From Sphingomonas sp. (GTDB taxonomy: Bacteria > Pseudomonadota > Alphaproteobacteria > Sphingomonadales > Sphingomonadaceae): a stretch of DNA of 11,525 nt. The notes beneath the pieces were generated by a model that saw only the letters and a list, made by a program, of their open reading frames with translations, was not told the origin of the DNA and made no database searches. Positions 1 through 7,880 of the stretch are shown here, piece after piece. How positions within the stretch are numbered: the first letter of the stretch is position 1; each line of letters starts with the position of its first letter. Location of the stretch: the NCBI GenBank assembly GCA_019247755.1, contig JAFBAM010000222.1:1-11525 (forward strand), written 5' to 3'. The position numbers were made by a program, and so were the translations under genes.

Positions 1-969
1 GCCCGAAAGCGACCAGTGGACATCCTGCTCGCTAGCCGGCCTCACGACCACGTCGGAGAACGGGAAGCGTGCCGACAGATGGAAGCCGAGCGTCTTCCTT
101 TCTTCCATCGAGTCCGAAGCCTGATCCACGGATAGGAGATCGGTGAATTGGCGACCGAGGAGGGCCTGCGGCTCGCACTGGAAGTCGTCGGCGAGCTGTC
201 GGGAAACGTATGACAGCGTGCCGAGAGAATCGGTCTCCCAGAACCATCCGCGGCCGCTATTCTCGAACTCGTCGACGAAATTGAGGGCTTTCTTGGCCTG
301 CCATTCGAGTGCGAGCCGAACCCGGCCGGCAAACAAGGTCTTCTGCGTAACGGCGATGCTGTAGACAAGCATCAGCGTCGCCATGCTGTCGATAGCGAAT
401 GTGACCTGGGGATTACTCGAGAAGAGCGCGGTCGTGGTGAAAGCTACGGCGGCATTGATTAACGCAAGCGGCGGAGCCGAAGCGGAGACCAGTGATCGGA
501 CGAAAAAGCCCGCCGACATGGCGAGGGTGACGAACGATGCGTCTGCGAGCTGCGCCGATCCCGCGGCAACGCTTGCCATCGCCCAGGATGCTCCAGTGCC
601 CGCAAGATAGCCGCACATAATCCGGATCACGGTGTGCGGAGCCATCTGCAGCCGCCGCCAAAACAGCATGATCAAACCTGCCGAAGTGTCGAATGCGAGG
701 GCGAGCATCAAGGGCATGTAAACGTTAGCCAGTTGTCCCCAACTGACTTCAGGATTCTGCTGCAGCAGGACGCTACCGGCCATGATGACATGGCCGGCCA
801 GCACCAGCCAGGGAGCATAGCTCCAACTGCCGACACGCCGCTCGGCAAGAGTTAGCTCCGCGCTGTCAGTATGATCGCGAACGTCGAACAGAAGCGCCTC
901 GCGCGCCGTCGCGCGCGTCGCGTTTGGAAGCTCCTGTTCCGACGACCTGCCGAACAGCGTACGGCGCAT
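1..969 (-). CDS. Multi-pass membrane PAS-domain signalling protein, C-terminus outside window
   Basis: The frame is open for 323 codons from an ATG at 967-969 to the left edge, so the C-terminal part is missing. A good ribosome site (GGTGGAG, 974-980) lies 4 bases upstream of the ATG and fixes the start. Residues 1-45 are polar and probably cytosolic. About six hydrophobic segments follow (roughly 50-70, 80-103, 113-133, 143-163, 166-186 and 189-210). From about residue 236 comes a PAS-like stretch with GRGWFWETDSLGTLSYVS, which resembles PAS domains of sphingomonad signalling proteins. In that group this layout is usually followed by GGDEF and EAL domains for cyclic-di-GMP turnover, or by a histidine kinase. 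Neither output domain is visible here, so the output is inference. The gene follows cysK on the same strand after a 100-base gap and may have its own promoter. Confidence 0.8.
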   Translation of the reverse strand, partial: MRRTLFGRSSEQELPNATRATAREALLFDVRDHTDSAELTLAERRVGSWSYAPWLVLAGHVIMAGSVLLQQNPEVSWGQLANVYMPLMLALAFDTSAGLIMLFWRRLQMAPHTVIRIMCGYLAGTGASWAMASVAAGSAQLADASFVTLAMSAGFFVRSLVSASAPPLALINAAVAFTTTALFSSNPQVTFAIDSMATLMLVYSIAVTQKTLFAGRVRLALEWQAKKALNFVDEFENSGRGWFWETDSLGTLSYVSRQLADDFQCEPQALLGRQFTDLLSVDQASDSMEERKTLGFHLSARFPFSDVVVRPASEQDVHWSLSG

Positions 970-973
970 TCAA

Positions 974-980
974 CTCCACC
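974..980 (-). promoter_or_regulatory. Ribosome binding site of the PAS membrane protein
   Basis: GGTGGAG on the minus strand lies 4 bases before the ATG at 967-969. It supports that start for a gene whose far end lies outside the window. Confidence 0.6.
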
Positions 981-990
981 TGTCCAATGC

Positions 991-1007
991 GGCCGCAGTT
1001 CGCGGCC
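991..1007. repeat. Small perfect inverted repeat in the leader of the PAS protein gene
   Basis: GGCCGC (991-996) and GCGGCC (1002-1007) form a 6-bp stem around a 5-base loop. It lies in the 100-base gap between cysK and the PAS gene, 22 bases upstream of the latter's ATG. No T-run follows on either strand, so a standard intrinsic terminator is unlikely. It could be an operator or a leader hairpin, or it could be chance in GC-rich DNA. Confidence 0.35.
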
Positions 1008-1069
1008 AAGGTGAAGCCTTTTACGCGCGCGAGTTAACTGGCTCGGAAACGAACAGGGTTACTGCTATT

Positions 1070-1996
1070 TTAAGCTTCCTGCGGGAGGAAGTCCGCCACC
1101 GAGAGATAGCGCTCGCCGGTGTCGTAGTTGAATCCGAGCACGCGAGCCTTCTCGCCCAGTTCCGGCAGTTTCTGCGCGATGGCCGCCAGTGTCGCACCCG
1201 ACGAAATCCCGACGAGCATCCCTTCTTCGCGAGCGGCGCGCCGCGCCATCTCCTTGGCGTCGTCCGGCGTGACCTGGATCACGCCGTCGAGCGCGCTCGT
1301 ATCCATGATGGCTGGAATGAAACCGGCGCCGATCCCTTGGATAGGATGCGGTCCGGGCTGGCCTCCGGACAGGACCGGCGACAGTGTCGGTTCAACTGCG
1401 AATACCTTGAGACTTGGCCACTGACCTTTAAGCACCTCGGCGCATGCGGTGATGTGGCCGCCGGTCCCGACACCGGTGATCAGCGCGTCCGGCGGGTTGT
1501 CACCGAAGTCCCGCAGGATTTCCTGCGCCGTCGTGCGGCGGTGAACCTCGAGATTCGCTGGGTTTTCGAATTGCTGAGGCATCCACGAACCCGGCGTCGC
1601 GGCGATGATTTCCTCGGCCCGGGCAATCGATCCTTTCATGCCCTTCTCGCGCGGCGTCAGCTCGAATTCGGCGCCATAGGCCAGCATCAGCCGCCGGCGC
1701 TCGACGCTCATGCTGTCCGGCATCACGAGGATCAGGCGGTAGCCCTTCACCGCTGCCACCATCGCCAGGCCGATGCCAGTGTTGCCGCTGGTCGGTTCGA
1801 CGATCACACCGCCGGGCTTCAGCTTACCCGTACGCTCGGCATCTTCGACCATCGCAGACGCAATGCGGTCCTTGATCGAGCCGCCCGGGTTTGTCCGTTC
1901 CTGCTTGATCCAGACTTCGGCGTTGGGCCCGAACAGGCGGTTGATCCGCACGTGCGGCGTGTTGCCGATGGTCTCGAGGATATTGGCGGCTTTCAT
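1070..1996 (-). CDS. cysK: Cysteine synthase A (O-acetylserine sulfhydrylase)
   Basis: This PLP enzyme makes L-cysteine from O-acetylserine and sulfide in the cytoplasm. The 308-residue product has the normal family length. NPGGSIKDR at 36-44 holds the PLP-binding Lys42. TSGNTG at 69-74 is the substrate-binding loop, GVGTGG at 175-180 is the PLP-phosphate loop, IQGIGAGFIP at 219-228 is a conserved CysK stretch, and GISSGA at 263-268 contains the serine that contacts the pyridine nitrogen. The start ATG lies only 3 bases past the stop of the upstream exporter gene. Its ribosome site, GAGGAG at 2006-2011, lies inside the last codons of that gene, so translation is probably coupled. The near C-terminal motif reads FNYDTGERYLSV instead of the commoner DSGERYLST. 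CysM (the isozyme) is a less likely alternative given the CysK-style motifs. Confidence 0.95.
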   Translation of the reverse strand: MKAANILETIGNTPHVRINRLFGPNAEVWIKQERTNPGGSIKDRIASAMVEDAERTGKLKPGGVIVEPTSGNTGIGLAMVAAVKGYRLILVMPDSMSVERRRLMLAYGAEFELTPREKGMKGSIARAEEIIAATPGSWMPQQFENPANLEVHRRTTAQEILRDFGDNPPDALITGVGTGGHITACAEVLKGQWPSLKVFAVEPTLSPVLSGGQPGPHPIQGIGAGFIPAIMDTSALDGVIQVTPDDAKEMARRAAREEGMLVGISSGATLAAIAQKLPELGEKARVLGFNYDTGERYLSVADFLPQEA

Positions 1997-1999
1997 GCC

Positions 2000-3268
2000 C
2001 TAGCTCTCCTCTGCTGGTGCCGTGCGCAAATCGGGTGGATCGAAGGTTTTTGCAAGCCGCAGTTCGGGAAACCACCAGGACCACAGGAAAACCACGACGA
2101 TTGCGCCGATCCCGCCTGCAATTACTGCCGGGACTGGGCCGATGAGCGCGCCGAGGAAGCCGCTTTCGGCCTCGCCCAGCTCGTTGGAAGCGGAGATGAA
2201 GAGCGACGAAACGGCGCCTACGCGTCCGCGCATATCGTCAGGCGTGTGGAGCTGGATCAGCGACTGGCGAACATAGACCGAAAACATGTCCGCCGAGCCC
2301 AGCAAAGCGAGGCAGAAAAGCGAAAGTGGCATCCATCGCGAAAATCCGAAGATGATCGTCGCCGCCCCAAACACCCCGACCGCGGTCAACATTTTTGTGC
2401 CGACATTGTGCTTTAGCGGCCTGAACGAGAAGAAAGCAGCGGTCAGCGTTGCGCCGACCGCAGGTGCGGCACGCAAATGTCCCAGCCCTTCAGGGCCGGC
2501 ATTGAGCACGTCCCGCGCGAACACTGGGAGCATCGCGGTTGCGCCGCCCAGCAAGACCGCAAACAAATCGAGGCTAATGGCCCCGAGGACGAGCCTGTTA
2601 CGGCGCACATAGTGCAGGCCGTCGATCATCTGCGCCCACGGATTGGGGCCCCGATTGATCTCGGTGCGGGCTACCGGGCCAATCGCGAACAGGCCAGCAA
2701 GGCCGATGCCGAACAGGATCGTGCTCGCCGCGTAAGGCGCGAAAGGCGCCAGCGCGTATAGATAGCCGCCCAGCGCCGGCCCGACGATCGCGCCGCTTTG
2801 CCAGGCGATTGACGAGAGGGCGATCGCGCGCGGCAGGATCTCGCGAGGAACCAGGTTGGGCGCTAGTGCGCCGAGCGCTGGGCCTGCGAAGGCGCGGGCT
2901 ACGCCCAATAGTGCGGCGACGATATAGAGGATCTCGAGCGTGGTGCTGTGCGTCCACGCAAACCAGGCGAGCGTCGCCGCGCAGGCAAGCTCGAGACCGA
3001 CAGATGCACGACCGATCCAGCGCCGGTCCACCCGATCTGCAGTCCATCCGGTCACCAGGGTGAGGAGGAAAAGCGGCACGAACTGAACCACGCCGATGAT
3101 GCCGAGCCTCAGCGCCGCCTCTTTCAAACCCATTGTGTGGCGAGCGATGTCGTACACCTGCCAGCCGATGACGATCACCATCGCCATTTGCGCGATTGTG
3201 TTGGTCAGCCGGGCGACCCAGAAATAACGGAACGACGGGATGCGCAGCGGTTCGGGAAGGAAGCTCAC
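2000..3268 (-). CDS. MFS exporter, EntS-like (MFS_3 family)
   Basis: A 422-residue polytopic inner-membrane protein, about the normal length for a 12-helix major facilitator. The N-terminus has the family's FRYFWVARLTNTIA stretch at 13-26 and GWQVYD at 35-40. The loop between helices 2 and 3 carries GWTADRVDRR at 74-83, a form of MFS motif A. The second half carries MRGRVGAVSSL, also typical of the family related to the enterobactin exporter EntS. The substrate cannot be read from the sequence, and no siderophore genes are nearby. The start is GTG at 3266-3268, 9 bases after the antiporter stop, with no clear ribosome site, so it may depend on coupling to the upstream gene. It is followed after 3 bases by cysK, so export of a cysteine-pathway compound is possible but only inferred. 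Confidence 0.88.
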   Translation of the reverse strand: MSFLPEPLRIPSFRYFWVARLTNTIAQMAMVIVIGWQVYDIARHTMGLKEAALRLGIIGVVQFVPLFLLTLVTGWTADRVDRRWIGRASVGLELACAATLAWFAWTHSTTLEILYIVAALLGVARAFAGPALGALAPNLVPREILPRAIALSSIAWQSGAIVGPALGGYLYALAPFAPYAASTILFGIGLAGLFAIGPVARTEINRGPNPWAQMIDGLHYVRRNRLVLGAISLDLFAVLLGGATAMLPVFARDVLNAGPEGLGHLRAAPAVGATLTAAFFSFRPLKHNVGTKMLTAVGVFGAATIIFGFSRWMPLSLFCLALLGSADMFSVYVRQSLIQLHTPDDMRGRVGAVSSLFISASNELGEAESGFLGALIGPVPAVIAGGIGAIVVVFLWSWWFPELRLAKTFDPPDLRTAPAEES

Positions 3269-3277
3269 CGCCGCTAG

Positions 3278-4513
3278 CTAGGGGTGCTTTGTGGATGCGG
3301 CAACTGCCCGCTCCGGTTCCTTTCCGGCGAGGCCCAGACGCTTGATCAGCCAAGGCATCGTCAGTCCCTGAATCAGGATCGAGAAAGCCACCACCACGAA
3401 GGCGGCGAGGATGATCGCGCCTCGTTCGGGGACCGTTGCGGGAACAGTGAGGGCGAGCGCTAGTGCCAAGGCTCCGCGAAGGCCGCCCCAGAAAAGCGTG
3501 TGCTGAAACGCCGGCGGAATTTGCCACCGTGACCAGCGGAACAGGACTGCCAACGGATAAATCGACAAGGCGCGCCCGGCCAGGACGAGCAGGATCGCGA
3601 CCGTTGCCGCGGCTACGCCAAGCCGGTGGAGCGGTTGGCTGGCGACGCTCATCCCGATGAGGATGAAAACGAAGCTGTTGGCCAGGAATGCGAAATATTC
3701 CCAGGCCCAGTGAACCCGGTTGCGGCCGGCCCGCGAAAGGAACCGCGTACCGGCGCTGCCGATAAGTAATCCCGCACTCATCGCACTGATGATTCCGGAC
3801 GCGCCGAAATGCTCGGCAAGCAGAAACGAGGAATAAGCGGCGATCGTGGTCAGCGTGATCTCGACCAGCGGATCGTCGGTCCGGCCGACGATCATGAGGA
3901 CTGCGCCGCTGACAGCCAGTCCGATGAGGACGCCCCCGCCTAACGTCCACAGGAACGCTGGGATAACGCTTGCCGCGCCGGGTGATGCACCCGCGGCAAT
4001 GGCGGACAGGATGGCAAACCCGACCGCCGCGACGCCATCGTTGAGCAGGCTTTCGGATTCGACGACCATCGAAACGCGGGGCAGGCAGCGCATTTCCCGA
4101 AACGCGGCGATCACTGACACGGGATCGGTGGCGGCGATCAGCACGCCGAACAGGGCCGCAGCGATCCAGCTCCAGCCCACGATCATGTGCATGCCGGATG
4201 CAACCACTGCGGCGGCAATAGCGACGCCCAGGAAGGCGAGGGTGAGGGTCAGGGTCAGTTCGGCTCGAAAGCGCTTCCAATTGAGCTGGAGCGCTGCCTC
4301 GAACACGAGCGGCGGAAGCAAGACGTTGAAGATCAGGTCTCGCGACAGCGGCACCTCGGGACTGCTGGGTAGCAGTGCGATGAGGAACCCTGCGACTACC
4401 AGCCCAACGATGTAGGGCAGTCCCAGCCGCCGCGTCAGCATCGCGATGAGGCAGGCAACCAGCAGCAGCATGCCGAGCGGAGCTAACGGGACCTCTGTCA
4501 TGCGAACCGACAT
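3278..4513 (-). CDS. Na+/H+ (cation/proton) antiporter, CPA1 family
   Basis: A 411-residue membrane protein, almost all hydrophobic helices, expected to exchange Na+ or K+ for protons across the inner membrane. Family marks are ATDPVSV at 128-134, ESLLNDG at 154-160 with the Asn158-Asp159 pair that lines the ion site in CPA1 proteins, and GGLRGALALALAL at 343-355. The C-terminus ends shortly after the last helix (KRLGLAG, then about 15 residues), so it lacks the long cytoplasmic regulatory tail of some NhaP/NHE members. I chose the ATG at 4511-4513. A second in-frame ATG at 4499-4501 is possible, since neither has a strong ribosome site. It is the first gene of the presumed antiporter-exporter-cysK operon and is divergent from radA. 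Ion specificity is not decidable here. Confidence 0.9.
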   Translation of the reverse strand: MSVRMTEVPLAPLGMLLLVACLIAMLTRRLGLPYIVGLVVAGFLIALLPSSPEVPLSRDLIFNVLLPPLVFEAALQLNWKRFRAELTLTLTLAFLGVAIAAAVVASGMHMIVGWSWIAAALFGVLIAATDPVSVIAAFREMRCLPRVSMVVESESLLNDGVAAVGFAILSAIAAGASPGAASVIPAFLWTLGGGVLIGLAVSGAVLMIVGRTDDPLVEITLTTIAAYSSFLLAEHFGASGIISAMSAGLLIGSAGTRFLSRAGRNRVHWAWEYFAFLANSFVFILIGMSVASQPLHRLGVAAATVAILLVLAGRALSIYPLAVLFRWSRWQIPPAFQHTLFWGGLRGALALALALTVPATVPERGAIILAAFVVVAFSILIQGLTMPWLIKRLGLAGKEPERAVAASTKHP

Positions 4514-4584
4514 ATCAACGGAAATCGCTGCGGTCTGCCGGTTTCGGGCTAGGAGAACGAAACGGGATCAGTTACGCATCGGTC
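4514..4584. promoter_or_regulatory. Divergent intergenic region between the antiporter gene and radA
   Basis: These 71 bases separate two genes that point away from each other, so both promoters should lie here or in the adjoining coding ends. I could not pick out convincing -35/-10 boxes. A GGAG lies at 4552-4555, too far from the radA ATG to be its ribosome site, so radA seems to start without a strong Shine-Dalgarno sequence. Confidence 0.4.
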
Positions 4585-5948
<1,364 letters not shown>

Positions 5949-5952
<4 letters not shown>

Positions 5953-6989
5953 CGAACGATGTCCGTGTCCAGCCCCACGGTGTCGCGCACCACGTAAAGC
6001 GGTCGCTGCTTAGTTTCGGTGAGGATGCGGCCAACATATTCACCGAGTACGCCGAGCGAGATCAGCTGGACGCCGCCGAGGAACAGGACCGACGTCATGA
6101 TCGACGCATAGCCCGGCACGGCGTTACCGAAGATCATCGTCTCTGCGGCGAGAAAGCCCGCATAGCCCATCGCGAATAGCGCGACGACGGCGCCGACATA
6201 GCTCCAGATGCGCAGCGGAACCGTCGACGCTGAGGTGATTCCGTCGAGCGCCAGCGTCCACAGCTTCCAGTAATTATACTTCGACTTGCCCGTCTCGCGC
6301 TCGGCGCGGTCATATTCTACCGAGGTCTGGCGGAAGCCGGCCCAGGCGAAGAGGCCTTTCATGAAACGGTTGCGCTCCGGCATTGCGCGGATCACGTCGA
6401 CGACCTTGCGGTCCATCAGGCGGAAGTCGCCGGCATTTTCCGGGATCTTGTCCGTCGAGACCATGTTGTGGGCGCGATAGAAGAGGCCTGCGGTCATGCG
6501 CTTCCCGAAGCTGTCTTCGGCGCGCGACCCGCGGACGCCGAACACCATCTCATGGCCTTCGCGCCACTTGGCGACCATTTCCGGCAGGACTTCGGGTGGG
6601 TCCTGCATGTCGACATCCATCGGGACCACGGCACTGCCGCGGGCATGGTCGAGCCCGGCGCTTAGGGCAGCTTCCTTGCCGAAGTTGCGGGAGAGGGAGA
6701 GAGCGCGCACCCGGGCGTCGCGATGGTTCGCTGCGATGATCGCTCCGAAGGTCGAATCTGTACTGCCGTCATCGACGAACAGGATTTCCCAGCCTTTGCC
6801 CTCGGTTACCTGTTCGAGGATGGCGCCCACGCGCTCGACGAAAGGCAAAATGCCTTCTTCCTCGTTCTTTACCGGCACGATGACCGAGATAAGCGGCGCA
6901 ACCATGCCGCGCTTGACCAGCTGCGCGTGGAGGTCGCCGACGTTCGGCGGCGTGATGAGGACGGCCTTCTTACGCGGCTGAGCAGACAC
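5949..6989 (-). CDS. Family 2 glycosyltransferase with C-terminal membrane helices (polyprenyl-phosphate type)
   Basis: A 346-residue protein of the GtrB/ArnC/DPM1-like group, which normally moves a sugar from a nucleotide donor to undecaprenyl phosphate at the cytoplasmic face of the inner membrane. The GT-A domain begins at ISVIVPVKNEEEG (34-46). It has the nucleotide-sugar motif FVDDGSTD at 71-78, the DVDMQDPPE metal/acceptor motif at 125-133, and GKSKYNYWKLW at 234-244. Two hydrophobic segments follow at about 262-285 and 297-320. Residues 1-30 are an extra N-terminal piece ahead of the fold. The start is GTG at 6987-6989, supported by GGGAGG 5 bases upstream; the internal Met29 lacks such support. 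It is divergent from a methyltransferase gene with which it may share a role in surface glycan or lipid modification. The donor sugar is unknown. Confidence 0.9.
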
Positions 6990-7083
6990 GGAAACCTCCC
7001 TGTTTGAAGGAAGGCTAGAATGGAATGGTTTACGATACCTTTACCTCTTGGCGGTCAGAACGGCCCTACCAAGGGGGAATTGC
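6990..7083. promoter_or_regulatory. Divergent intergenic region between glycosyltransferase and methyltransferase genes
   Basis: These 94 bases lie between two genes that point away from each other and are locally AT-richer than the flanks. On the minus strand a weak promoter-like pair, TTCTGA and TATCGT with a 17-base spacer, can be read about 40-65 bases before the glycosyltransferase start; the match to consensus is poor. For the plus strand I found no clear -35/-10 pair, only the ribosome site AAGGGGG (7071-7077) for the methyltransferase. Confidence 0.35.
6995..7000 (-). promoter_or_regulatory. Ribosome binding site fixing the GTG start of the glycosyltransferase
   Basis: GGGAGG on the minus strand lies 5 bases before the GTG at 6987-6989. 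This near-consensus site decides for the GTG over the downstream Met29 and keeps the extra N-terminal residues in the protein. Confidence 0.7.
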
Positions 7084-7815
7084 ATGGAACGCGCCGTCTT
7101 CGACCGCATGGCCGAACTGGACCAGGACCACTGGTGGTTCATTGCTCGGCGGCGCATCCTGGCGTCCGTGATCGAGCGTATCGCCAGGCCGCCGAAGAAG
7201 GCGCGGGTGCTCGAGGTCGGCTGCGGCACGGGACACAATCTACCAATGCTCGGCAAATATGGAGCGCTTGACGCTTGCGAGCTCGACGATTGTGCGCGGG
7301 CGCTGGCGGCCAAACGGCTTGGCCGAGAGATCAAGAGCGCGCGGCTCCCGGATCTCTCGATGTTTGAGCGCGATTGTTACGATCTTGTCGCTTTGCTCGA
7401 TGTACTTGAGCATGTTCCGGACGATGTCGCGTCTCTGAAGGCTATCCTCAAGCGGTTGAAACCCGGTGGGGCGCTCTTGCTGACCGTGCCTGCCAACCCC
7501 TGGATGTGGAGCGCGCATGATGTCGCCCACCACCATTTCCGCCGTTATTCCAAGCGCGAGCTGCAGCGCGTCGTCCGAGACGCGGGTTTCGAAATCCAGC
7601 TGCTGAGCTTCTTCAACACCTTGCTGTTTCCGCTGGTCGCCGCTGCACGGATCGTCGGTAAGCTGACCCGTAAGGAATCGGCTGACGACAGCCTGCCGAG
7701 CGCGCCGGTCAACTGGGCCCTAGAGAAGATCTTCAGCCTCGAAGCCGGCATGGTCGGCCGCACGCCGATGCCGTTCGGGGTCAGCCTCGTCGCCGTCCTT
7801 CGCCGTCCGAAATAG
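7084..7815 (+). CDS. Class I SAM-dependent methyltransferase
   Basis: A 243-residue cytosolic methyltransferase of the Methyltransf_11/23 type. Motif I, VLEVGCGTG at 42-50, binds S-adenosylmethionine. ACELDD at 64-69 gives the acidic residue that usually contacts the ribose. LLDVLEHVPDD at 104-114 is motif IV-like, and LKPGGALLLTVPA at 125-137 is the post-motif strand. DHWWF at 15-19 and HHHFRRYS at 149-156 are typical of methyltransferases found in polysaccharide and lipid-modification clusters. I chose the ATG at 7084 because AAGGGGG lies 6 bases upstream; a TTG at 7048 in the same frame has no such support. It diverges from a glycosyltransferase, and 65 bases after its stop comes an exporter gene. 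The substrate is not identifiable; a sugar, lipid or small molecule are all possible. Confidence 0.87.
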   Translation: MERAVFDRMAELDQDHWWFIARRRILASVIERIARPPKKARVLEVGCGTGHNLPMLGKYGALDACELDDCARALAAKRLGREIKSARLPDLSMFERDCYDLVALLDVLEHVPDDVASLKAILKRLKPGGALLLTVPANPWMWSAHDVAHHHFRRYSKRELQRVVRDAGFEIQLLSFFNTLLFPLVAAARIVGKLTRKESADDSLPSAPVNWALEKIFSLEAGMVGRTPMPFGVSLVAVLRRPK

Positions 7816-7877
7816 CGGACAAACAGCCTTAGCATCCGCGCGGGTTGCAGTTCGTTGGGTGTCCAGCCACGGACCCC
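7805..7877 (+). promoter_or_regulatory. Possible hairpins between the methyltransferase and the DHA2 exporter
   Basis: GTCCG (7805-7809) and CGGAC (7816-7820) form a 5-bp stem whose loop contains the methyltransferase stop codon. A second stem, GTCC (7861-7864) with GGAC (7871-7874), can be extended by two GC pairs past one mismatch. It ends 3 bases before the GTG at 7881. The blocks can also pair across, so the two foldings could exclude each other. No U-run follows either stem, so this is not a standard terminator. Confidence 0.3.
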
Positions 7878-7880
7878 AAA

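Noticed and set aside
42..661. Short minus-strand frames (42-368 and 413-661) and plus-strand frames (143-364 and 383-610) at the left edge
   Set aside because: A single minus-strand frame is open from 969 to the edge, with membrane helices and a PAS domain. The short frames lie in other registers of the same DNA.
901..922. GCGCGC-rich run that looks like a short repeat
   Set aside because: It encodes an Ala/Arg stretch (about residues 16-23) of the PAS membrane protein and is not a regular tandem repeat.
1337..2416. Long open frame (359 codons) on the plus strand opposite cysK and the exporter gene
   Set aside because: The translation is rich in Arg, His and Asp with no family motifs, and it lies wholly antisense to two clearly recognised genes. 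It is a typical shadow frame in GC-rich DNA.
2598..4280. 560-codon open frame on the minus strand overlapping the exporter and antiporter genes
   Set aside because: It spans the end of one recognised gene and the start of the next in another frame, with an Arg-rich, low-complexity translation. The true frames carry clear family motifs.
7003..7036. TTGAAG and TACGAT as a plus-strand promoter for the methyltransferase
   Set aside because: The spacing is 22 bases, too long for a standard sigma-70 promoter, and no better pair was found.
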